Positions 13,188 through 20,940 of a DNA stretch of 52,088 bases are shown here, piece after piece. The stretch lies in IMG/VR virus record IMGVR_UViG_3300017788_000034, positions 1 through 52,088 of that record. One strand, written 5' to 3'. Positions within the stretch are counted from its first letter, which is position 1, and the number at the start of each line of letters is the position of its first letter. The notes beneath the pieces are model-generated. The model made no database searches, was not told where the DNA came from, and saw only the letters and a program-made list of their open reading frames with translations. The translations under genes were made by a program, and so were the position numbers. Source of the DNA: a virus.

Positions 13188-16174
13188 TGAACCCAGCACC
13201 AGCACCAGAAGGAATACTAGACCCGCAACAACCTTATTGGCCTGCTGATAGAGTTGGTGAGGCAACTTGGTTGCGTCTGAAAGGAAAACTAACTGGTAGA
13301 AAAATTCCAGAGTTGAGTGGTGAGCAACACACATCCTATGTAAAGCTTAGTGATGCTGATGCTGATAGGTTAATTGAAAACCTTAAAAAATGGGGTAAGT
13401 ATCCTCAAGTAAATCAGAATGATAAGTATGGTGGTGCATATAATAATGAAGCATATCAAAAGTGGTTGGTAGAAGAGTTCCTTGAGAAACCTTTCCGCGA
13501 AGAAGTAGATAAGAAAATTGAAGAAGCACAGCAAGAATCAAGAATAAAAGAAATACGTGATAAGGCAAAAAAAGATAAAGAATCTGTTCCTTTGCCACCA
13601 ATTCAGGAAGAAAAAAAAGAACAAGATATTTTAGATAGTGATCAAGAAGCTATCGAAGAACAAGTAGAAAAAATTACAACAGAATTAGATTCTGTTGAGG
13701 AAGAAGAAAAGAAAGCAGAGACTCCAGAAACTCCAGAAACTCCAGAGACAACGGAAGAGAAGGAGGATTCTAATAAACTAGATTCAGATATACAAGCAAT
13801 TAGTGATTCTCTTGTCACTATTAAAGAATCATTAACAAATCAGATTTCTGATTTAGGTTCTATTGAAAGAGATAGTGTCAAATCTCTATCTGTTCTTGAA
13901 GAACTCAAACAATTATTTCAAGCACAAACAGATATTGTTAAGCGTGAGTTAGATAAATCAGAATCTAAGGAAAGAGAATCTTCGCTGGAAAAAAGTGAGG
14001 TAGTTTCTGGCAACGATCAAGCTACAAGCACCACTGGTGATAACAAAGCCGAAGGAATTATTCAAGGAGTAGATGGTCCTACCATTACAGTTAAAACTAC
14101 TGAGGGAGAATTTAAACAGGGACAAAAAATTTCTCAAGGTGGTGGTGGCGGTGGTTTATTTGATATGCTTAAGGGCATCGCTGGAAAATTTATGGGTCGT
14201 GGAAAGGGCGCTGGCGGCGGTGGTGCCCCTCTTAAAATGTCACGAGGTGGTATTGCTGTCGGTCCTACAAAATTAGCAGGCGGAGCACTTTCTCCTGGTG
14301 TATACGACAAACCAACGAGAGGAAATCTAGCACCAGGGCAAGCGGTTGTGCCATTGAATAGAAACATCGGAAAGAAAATGTTTCCAGACCATCTTAACCA
14401 AACCACAAAGTTACAACAACCACTTGCTGATGTAATGGCACAACCATTGAAAGCAATCGGATTATCTATTCTTACTGTTGCTGGCAATTTCTTAAGATTA
14501 CTTGGACCTCTTGCTGGATTTTTTACTCCGTATGTAAGTGGATTGGTGAAAGGATTTGCTGCTGTCTTAGGTGTGCCCGTTGCTATTATAAGTGCCTTAC
14601 TTGGCGGTCCTGCTTATGCTGCCATGGAAGACCAAGAAAAACAGCAGAATGTATTTTCTGGTGTGTGGGGTTCTTTAATGGAGAAATTTGGATTTGATTT
14701 TGGTGGAGAAGACGATCAAGATAAAAAGAAAAGGAAGAAAAAAGGAGATACACCGTCAACAACTCCTGGTGAATGGGGTCCACTTCTTGATTTAATTAAA
14801 AGCGTTGAAGCAAAAGCCCACAAATACGAAGCGGTAAATTATGGAAAGGGGTCAGGAGTTATTAAAGGAATAACTGACATGACCATAACAGAAGCATATA
14901 AAGCTTCTGAAAAATATAGAGCACAACACGGAGGTTCTGGTGCTGTTGGACAGTATCAATTTATGACCCCAACGAAACAGGCAAAAGATGCAGGATTAAA
15001 TCCAGACACTGATAAATTTAGTCCTGAAAATCAAGACAAAATGGCCGTAGATCTTATTGAAAATAAGAGAGGAGGAAAAGACTGGAAAGCAGGAAAACTA
15101 GATGACAATACTTTCATGAAAAATGTTGCTGCTGAGTGGAGAGGATTGCCAGCAGGTCCAGACGGCAAAACATATCAAGATCAATATGCATCTAGAAATG
15201 CTGCACATGCGACGTGGGACAAATACAAAGAAGCGATACAAAAAATTAAAGCAGAAGAGGGTGTTAAAATAATAACCAACGATACTTCATCAATGGGCAA
15301 GATGCTTGGATGGTCTGTTGTAAGTGGACCAAATTCTGGTTACGATGTTGGTTCTAATTTAGAAATGCACGGTGAAGAAGCATATTTACAATATGAAAAA
15401 GGATTTTCAATTCTTCCAATAGAAAATAATCAATTTAGTTTGAGTAAGAAACCAAAAGAAACTCTAACTAGATGGCAAGAACTATTGGGACCACCAGCTA
15501 TTACAACAGGACCTGGCCCTGGCGAAAAAAACCAATACAAAGCTGAAAGGGGAATTACTGCTGGGCAAAACAACAATGTATCTGGATTTTTAGGATTTTT
15601 GCAAAAAAAATTATTTGGACCTCGAAGTATTGATAGAAAACGACAAGGACGCGAACTAAGGAGTTTTAGAAATAGTAAAAGAAACTTTGGCAAAGACTAC
15701 AAACGACAAGAGTTAATGCTTTCTGCACGAGCAAAAGGAGGTAGTGGATTAGCAGACATTAGAGGCGCTCAAAGGGAAAAACCAGCACCACGCAATCCAG
15801 TTGCTAGAACTGGCGGAAGCTCAAAACCAGCTCCAGCAGAAAAGAAAGCACCATCTGAAACTGATTTAATGATGGAACAATATGAAGCACTTGTTGCTGC
15901 GGGCAAACACGGTGAAGCAAAAGAATTAGGTATGAAGATATGGAATAAAACTTGGAGAAAAACAGAAAAAGGAATAGAAAGAATCCCAACTACTCCTCTC
16001 ACTGCTACAGACGCACCAGCATCTAAACCACCACCACCCGCCACAGCGCCAGGAGGAGAGGCGCAAGAAATTATTGTTCCTATTCCTCAAGGTGGTGGAG
16101 TTCCTCCCGCACCCCAACCACAGCGCACTATGAAAGAAGAAATGGAATACCTTATGTTGAAAAATCTTTGTTGA
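13187..16174 (+). CDS. Tape-measure-like tail protein with an internal lysozyme-like domain
   Basis: 995 residues. Residues 1-80 are compact. About 95-265 form a long charged coiled-coil/low-complexity stretch with ETPETPETPETTE. A Gly-rich part follows, with SRGGIAVGPTKLAGG and APGQAVVPL (about 353-392), a signature common in phage tape-measure proteins. A hydrophobic region (about 430-485) could insert in a membrane. Residues about 530-690 look like a lysozyme/muramidase domain: LLDLIKSVEA with a candidate catalytic Glu, then GGSGAVGQYQFMTPTKQAKD. A basic, Pro-rich tail ends the protein. Position after gp26/gp51 fits the T4 gp29 slot. Likely functions are tail length control and local cell-wall opening. 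Confidence 0.7.
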   Translation: MNPAPAPEGILDPQQPYWPADRVGEATWLRLKGKLTGRKIPELSGEQHTSYVKLSDADADRLIENLKKWGKYPQVNQNDKYGGAYNNEAYQKWLVEEFLEKPFREEVDKKIEEAQQESRIKEIRDKAKKDKESVPLPPIQEEKKEQDILDSDQEAIEEQVEKITTELDSVEEEEKKAETPETPETPETTEEKEDSNKLDSDIQAISDSLVTIKESLTNQISDLGSIERDSVKSLSVLEELKQLFQAQTDIVKRELDKSESKERESSLEKSEVVSGNDQATSTTGDNKAEGIIQGVDGPTITVKTTEGEFKQGQKISQGGGGGGLFDMLKGIAGKFMGRGKGAGGGGAPLKMSRGGIAVGPTKLAGGALSPGVYDKPTRGNLAPGQAVVPLNRNIGKKMFPDHLNQTTKLQQPLADVMAQPLKAIGLSILTVAGNFLRLLGPLAGFFTPYVSGLVKGFAAVLGVPVAIISALLGGPAYAAMEDQEKQQNVFSGVWGSLMEKFGFDFGGEDDQDKKKRKKKGDTPSTTPGEWGPLLDLIKSVEAKAHKYEAVNYGKGSGVIKGITDMTITEAYKASEKYRAQHGGSGAVGQYQFMTPTKQAKDAGLNPDTDKFSPENQDKMAVDLIENKRGGKDWKAGKLDDNTFMKNVAAEWRGLPAGPDGKTYQDQYASRNAAHATWDKYKEAIQKIKAEEGVKIITNDTSSMGKMLGWSVVSGPNSGYDVGSNLEMHGEEAYLQYEKGFSILPIENNQFSLSKKPKETLTRWQELLGPPAITTGPGPGEKNQYKAERGITAGQNNNVSGFLGFLQKKLFGPRSIDRKRQGRELRSFRNSKRNFGKDYKRQELMLSARAKGGSGLADIRGAQREKPAPRNPVARTGGSSKPAPAEKKAPSETDLMMEQYEALVAAGKHGEAKELGMKIWNKTWRKTEKGIERIPTTPLTATDAPASKPPPPATAPGGEAQEIIVPIPQGGGVPPAPQPQRTMKEEMEYLMLKNLC

Positions 16175-16176
16175 CA

Positions 16177-16184
16177 AATAAATA
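16177..16184 (+). promoter_or_regulatory. Late promoter element (AATAAATA)
   Basis: AATAAATA fits NATAAATA and lies just after the stop of the previous gene, 21 bases before the ATG at 16205. An internal late promoter for the second half of the hub block is plausible. Confidence 0.5.
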
Positions 16185-16204
16185 TACATACGGGATAAAA
16201 TAAT

Positions 16205-19200
16205 ATGTCATCGGGAACAGTTAACGCGACATCCACATACTCACCAGGAAAGGGAATGTCTTTTGCTAAAGACATTGGATCTCGTGTGCTTGCCGCAGCT
16301 CAATCCGCAAAAAACGAGAAAAAATTACAAGAAAAGATTGAAGCAGAAGGCGGTGAGGTTCCAGAGAGTGCTAAAAAAGGATTGTTTGGTAGGGCACTTA
16401 AGCAGGAATTTGTTACAAATCCTATTAATGATTTAAAGAAAAGTTTTAATAAGAAATTATCTGGCGCTGCTAATGCAGTAGGGTTTTTTGGTAGCAAAGG
16501 TAGAGCACTAGAAGATAAGATGTTGGGGAAAAAAATCTCTATCAAGAAAGGAGGATTTGACAGGTCTGGATATAAAAGAGCTCAAGGTGATGACGATGAT
16601 AGTGGAGGAGTCGGCGGCGGTGGTGGTGCTGGCGGCGGTGGAGTTGCCACATTAGGTGCTCTAGTTTTAGATGTCCAAGCAATCGCCTCTGCTGTTTCAT
16701 CAATGCAGGGACTGATTAATACTCAAATGATTATCTCCTCTAAGATGTCAGATTCTTTGGGAGAAATTAAAACCATTTTAGGAGAACAAGTATCAATTCA
16801 ACAACAAAGAATTGAAAATGAAGAGAGAGCAGCGATGGAAGCATCGTTAGAAGCATCTCAGCAAGTATCTGGAACTAGTAAAGCAACATCAACACTTACT
16901 GAAGGTGGTGGATTACTTGGTATGCTTGGTGATTTACAATCTTTATTTGGCATACTCAAATCATTGCCAGCAATGTTCATGGGATTATTAAAAGGTATTT
17001 TGTCTAAGATTCCTGGTGGTAAATTTTTACTTGATAAATTTGGTGGTAATGCTGCTAAAAAAGCAGCGGGAGAAGTAGCAGAAACAGGAGCAAAAGGATT
17101 ACTAGGAAAAATTTTGAGACCCATTTTTAAACGCATACCTGTTATTGGTGGTTTGATAGATTTCGCTGTCAGTTTAGCACTAGGAGAACCAGTTGGTAGG
17201 GCGGCAGCAAAAGCAGCTGGTGCTATGCTTGGTGGCGCTCTAGGCGGTATTATCGGATCGGTTGTGCCAGGACCAGGAACTTTTGTTGGAGGTCTCCTAG
17301 GTGGCATAGCTGGCGACTGGGTAGGTAGTAGTTTATATGATGCTATTACTGGTGCTTTTGGCGCAAAATCAGAAGAGAAAATGGCATCAGGCGGAGTGAT
17401 GATCGGTGAGGCAGGTAAAGAAGCTGTTGTTGATTTAAATTCTGCCGAAGGTAAATCACAACTGGGTGGCGGCAGTTCTGCTGTGGATTCGGCTGGGCAA
17501 TCTTATTACGGTGCTATTGCTGGTAGCACTCTTGCTGTCACTAAAGAATTTATTGAGGGTATGGGTCCGATTGGTGCTGCTGTTGCCCCAGTTATACAGG
17601 ATGATATTGCTAAGTTGGGGCAAACATTTGAATTACCTGCTACAGCTATTAAGATGTCTGTGGGTGGAGCAGGATTACAACCAGTAGCAGGAGCAGAAAA
17701 GAAAGGTGAAAAATTCTTAGAAAAATTGGTGACAGGATCACTAGAAAAAATTGGCAAAAAGAAAGAAAAAGGTAAAACATCTGGCGGAGGTGGCGGCGGC
17801 GGCGATGGCACACCCCCTGGTACTGATCCACCTCCAGCGCCGCCAGCGCCGCCAGGTAATGTCAATCAACCAACTGGAGGTGGCAAATCTAACTTTACTT
17901 TTGGTGATAGTATCGCATCTGGGTTAGTTGGGAGGCAAGGCGCTAATGGACAGACAGTAATGGATGCATCTGGAATAAGTAAAGTTGGAGCAAGTCCAGC
18001 AGATGTGTTAGGTCAATTACAAGCTTTTGATCAGAGTAAACTTAAGGGGAAGACAGTTAGATTATCTTCTGGTATTACAAACAATCCATCTGACTTGAAG
18101 AGTGTAGAAGATCAAATAAAATATCTTGTTAGTGTGGGTGCTAAGGTTCAACTAGTTGGAGTTACTAATACACCGCCACAAAAAGGAACAACATACGGTC
18201 ATTTAGAAAAGTCTTTAGCTGGAATGAATGATAAATTATCAGCTCTAGCAGCTAAGTATGCCGATAAAGGAGTAATGTTCTTGGGTGGATTCAAACCAGG
18301 ATCCGATGGTATTCATCCAGCAAATGCATCTGAGTTAAATTCATCTTACAATGTTGATGTGCAGCCAGGCGGAAAAGTTGGCGCTGCTTCTGGTATTACT
18401 GTTACTTCCAATGGCAATGGTGGAAACAAAAGAATGGAACCAGGACAAACTTATGGTTTTGATAGTTTACATGCACATCATAGTGATGAAGGTAGAATGA
18501 GAGTTTATAAGGGGGTCGAAACTGGGGTGCCGAAAGATTATGGGATGGGAGTAGCACCACACTACATGCCATCTGGTCCAAATGGACAAATACCACTTCC
18601 TGTTGCTGGAAAAGTTTTAACTAGAGAGTGGGATAAACAAACTGGATATGGCAGAACTGTTATTGTTGAAACTAATTTAGGTAAAATGCAGTTTTCTCAT
18701 TTGAGTAAGTTTGGGAAGTTTGAAGTTGGCGATCAACTATCAGCTGGAACAATAATCGGTGTTCAAGGTGGGTCAGGTAGTACTGAAACTACTTACGCTG
18801 AGCATCTTCATTTAAATGCATCCAAGAAAGGTCATGAAGCATTCGTAAACTTTATTACATCTGGCAAACCAACAACAGGTGTTACTTCGGATGATACTGA
18901 TTCACCTGGAAATGAAGACGAAGGGAACAATCAATCCGAACCAGAAGATCCATTCACTGCGATGGAATCTGGATTGAAAGAAATGTTAGCGGGTGCCATG
19001 GTGATGGGAGGAAATCCCAAAGACAAAGCAGAATTTGACAAACTTCTAAAAGAAGCAAATGAATCAACTGCCGTTACTAACATGTTTAGTACAGGTAATG
19101 TAACCACTCCAACTACTGCACCTCCTTCACAAAATCAGCGAGGGCGCATAGCGACTGGTGCGTCCGCAACCCCAACCCCATCAGTTGTTCATGTTCCTGT

Positions 19201-19288
19201 TGGGTCCAGCTCTCCATCATCTTTAAGTGGAACAGCAAATCCAGGGGCAGGAACGCCTCACGCTTTAGTTCCATTGAGACCAGCATAA
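16205..19288 (+). CDS. Second tape-measure-like tail protein with SGNH-hydrolase-like and M23-like domains
   Basis: 1027 residues. It has a basic N-terminus, a Gly-rich linker (about 135-150), a helical coil (about 160-220), and hydrophobic Gly-rich segments at 240-275 and 320-385 (LGGIIGSVVPGPGTFVGGLL). The tape-measure signature GGVMIGEAGKEAVVDL lies at about 396-411. A Pro/Gly hinge follows, then an SGNH-like domain with GDSI (from 567) and the closing DGIHP (701-705; Asp701, His704). An M23 endopeptidase-like domain has HLSKFGKFEVGDQLSAGTII and the zinc motif HLHL (His867, His869). The first zinc motif (around HAHHSD, 756-761) is not the usual HxxxD. It probably digests cell wall or envelope polymers during infection. 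Confidence 0.7.
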   Translation: MSSGTVNATSTYSPGKGMSFAKDIGSRVLAAAQSAKNEKKLQEKIEAEGGEVPESAKKGLFGRALKQEFVTNPINDLKKSFNKKLSGAANAVGFFGSKGRALEDKMLGKKISIKKGGFDRSGYKRAQGDDDDSGGVGGGGGAGGGGVATLGALVLDVQAIASAVSSMQGLINTQMIISSKMSDSLGEIKTILGEQVSIQQQRIENEERAAMEASLEASQQVSGTSKATSTLTEGGGLLGMLGDLQSLFGILKSLPAMFMGLLKGILSKIPGGKFLLDKFGGNAAKKAAGEVAETGAKGLLGKILRPIFKRIPVIGGLIDFAVSLALGEPVGRAAAKAAGAMLGGALGGIIGSVVPGPGTFVGGLLGGIAGDWVGSSLYDAITGAFGAKSEEKMASGGVMIGEAGKEAVVDLNSAEGKSQLGGGSSAVDSAGQSYYGAIAGSTLAVTKEFIEGMGPIGAAVAPVIQDDIAKLGQTFELPATAIKMSVGGAGLQPVAGAEKKGEKFLEKLVTGSLEKIGKKKEKGKTSGGGGGGGDGTPPGTDPPPAPPAPPGNVNQPTGGGKSNFTFGDSIASGLVGRQGANGQTVMDASGISKVGASPADVLGQLQAFDQSKLKGKTVRLSSGITNNPSDLKSVEDQIKYLVSVGAKVQLVGVTNTPPQKGTTYGHLEKSLAGMNDKLSALAAKYADKGVMFLGGFKPGSDGIHPANASELNSSYNVDVQPGGKVGAASGITVTSNGNGGNKRMEPGQTYGFDSLHAHHSDEGRMRVYKGVETGVPKDYGMGVAPHYMPSGPNGQIPLPVAGKVLTREWDKQTGYGRTVIVETNLGKMQFSHLSKFGKFEVGDQLSAGTIIGVQGGSGSTETTYAEHLHLNASKKGHEAFVNFITSGKPTTGVTSDDTDSPGNEDEGNNQSEPEDPFTAMESGLKEMLAGAMVMGGNPKDKAEFDKLLKEANESTAVTNMFSTGNVTTPTTAPPSQNQRGRIATGASATPTPSVVHVPVGSSSPSSLSGTANPGAGTPHALVPLRPA

Positions 19289-19292
19289 AATT

Positions 19293-20723
19293 ATGGCAAA
19301 CGAATCTGCTCCAAAAGAAAATTACTTTGATATAACTACAGACGTTGTACTCACTGATTTTAATAACAAAACATATACATTATCAGGAAGTAACGAACAA
19401 GTATCAATACAAAGTATTATCATTTATGAGTCATTAGAATCTCCATATCTAATTGGAGAAATGGTTATTGTTGATAATGGTATTAACTTAATTGGAACTA
19501 TACCAATTACTGGTATGGAAAAAATTACTTTTGGTATTAAAACTCCATATTTTACAGACACAGAATACAAGTATGAGTTTCGTATATGTGCGGTAAGAAA
19601 TAGAACTGCTGGTGGTAAGTTACAGGGATATACATTTGATTTAATTTCATACGAAGGTCTACAAAACGAGGCGCTAAGAGTTGCTAAAACATATTCAGAT
19701 TATGGACAAAAAATAGTAAAAGACATTTTAGATATTAATTTTAAAACTAAAAAGAAATTAAATGTTGAAGACTGTAAGTATAAAATGAAATTTGTTCCAA
19801 GAGGTCAAAGACCATTTGAATTAATTTATAGTATACTGAGTAAATGTATACCATTTTCTGCTTCACCTAGCAATAACAATACCTCGAAAAGTTCTTTACC
19901 AGCAGCAAATACAGGAGGAGCAACAGGAGCAACGGATGTAAATGTATCAGAAACTATATCAGGCAGTGCTGGGTATTTTTTCTGGGAATCTTATGATGGA
20001 TATAATTTCAAATCTATCGATGCTTTATGTGATGGTCCTGTAAAAGAAACATATATTTATCAGGTGGCTAAACTAGACAATGGTGCTGATTCTGGAAGAA
20101 TTATTCTTGAGTATAGTTACAGCAATGAGATTGATGTAATGAAAAAAATGCGTTGCGGAACCTATAGTTCTATGATGGTATTCTTCAATCCATCAACGGG
20201 ACAGTATGAAGAGTACATATTTGACATTGATAAATCATATAAAACCATGAAACATCTAGGAAAAGATGAAAAAATACCAGAAGGACCTAAGCAACTGTCT
20301 AAATATCCTACGAGGATAATGACACAATTTTTAGACCACGAGACATTTTATAATGGTTCCGACGTTGCCTCACCAGATCCAAAAGATAATTCTAAATCTG
20401 GATCTTCCTTTCCTGATTATAAAAAACATTACACCGCTCAGGCAGTAAGTAGATTACTACTTCTGGAAAATCAGCAACTATCACTGGTAACACATGGTAA
20501 TTTAAAATTGAGAGCAGGAGACAAAATTAGTATTTTACTTCCAAATTTTTCTGTAGATTCGCAAAGAAAAACTGAACGATATGACAAGCAACACAGTGGA
20601 AATTATCTAATCAAAGAAATATCTTATGAATTTTATCGTGAAAAAAATGGGCAAGAAAATTTTACGGTTAGTAATATGAGATTAGTTAGAGATTCATTTG
20701 GATCATTCACTTTAGATGTTTAA
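19293..20723 (+). CDS. Baseplate hub protein, gp27-like
   Basis: 476 residues (T4 gp27: 391). A beta-rich N-terminal half opens YFDITTDVVLTDFNNKTYTL, then SIQSIIIYESLESPYLIGEM and MVIVDNGINLIGTIPITGME, which is typical of hub proteins that form the tube-like trimer on which the spike sits. The segment FFWESYDGYNFKSIDALCDG is a further hub-type motif, and the C-terminal LKLRAGDKISILLPNF with HSGNYLIKEISYEF is the second barrel. Low-complexity Asn/Ser/Thr linkers lie around 190-225. It is directly upstream of CP12-like and gp5-like genes, the same order as T4 hub genes would suggest. Confidence 0.68.
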   Translation: MANESAPKENYFDITTDVVLTDFNNKTYTLSGSNEQVSIQSIIIYESLESPYLIGEMVIVDNGINLIGTIPITGMEKITFGIKTPYFTDTEYKYEFRICAVRNRTAGGKLQGYTFDLISYEGLQNEALRVAKTYSDYGQKIVKDILDINFKTKKKLNVEDCKYKMKFVPRGQRPFELIYSILSKCIPFSASPSNNNTSKSSLPAANTGGATGATDVNVSETISGSAGYFFWESYDGYNFKSIDALCDGPVKETYIYQVAKLDNGADSGRIILEYSYSNEIDVMKKMRCGTYSSMMVFFNPSTGQYEEYIFDIDKSYKTMKHLGKDEKIPEGPKQLSKYPTRIMTQFLDHETFYNGSDVASPDPKDNSKSGSSFPDYKKHYTAQAVSRLLLLENQQLSLVTHGNLKLRAGDKISILLPNFSVDSQRKTERYDKQHSGNYLIKEISYEFYREKNGQENFTVSNMRLVRDSFGSFTLDV

Positions 20724-20940
20724 GAAAATGAAAAACATACAAGATACTATCAACAATGATAAAAAAATATTAGACGACCCGCTAGTATCGGCACAATCTC
20801 GTCGTCATGCTGAAGAAGAACTAGGACAACTACAAAGATACCACGAAAGACACCCAGAAGAAGAGGAGACGCCATCACCGTTAGCATTATACTGTGATGA
20901 TAACCCCGACGCAATAGAATGTAAGATTTTTGACGTATGA
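20716..20940 (+). CDS. CP12-like small protein inside the baseplate operon
   Basis: 74 residues (70 from the second ATG at 20728). The C-terminus LALYCDDNPDAIECKIFDV closely matches the C-terminal GAPDH-binding loop of CP12 (xLEVYCDDNPxAxECRVYDD), including both cysteines. The middle (HAEEELGQLQRYHERHPEEE) resembles the CP12 AWDxVEELQ helix. The N-terminal Cys pair that binds PRK in full CP12 is absent. In cyanobacteria CP12 inhibits the Calvin enzymes GAPDH and PRK in the dark; cyanophage CP12 is thought to shift carbon toward the pentose phosphate pathway. It overlaps the hub gene by eight bases and the gp5-like gene by four, so it is expressed with structural genes. Confidence 0.72.
   Translation: MFKKMKNIQDTINNDKKILDDPLVSAQSRRHAEEELGQLQRYHERHPEEEETPSPLALYCDDNPDAIECKIFDV

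Noticed and set aside
14134-14487. Minus-strand open frames inside the tape-measure-like genes
   Set aside because: They are Pro/Ala-rich complements of Gly-rich coding sequence, with no promoters or overlaps that suggest real genes.
16171-16201. TTGACA before the second tape-measure-like gene as a host promoter
   Set aside because: No -10 box better than four of six bases lies at 17 bases; the overlapping AATAAATA late element is the more likely promoter.
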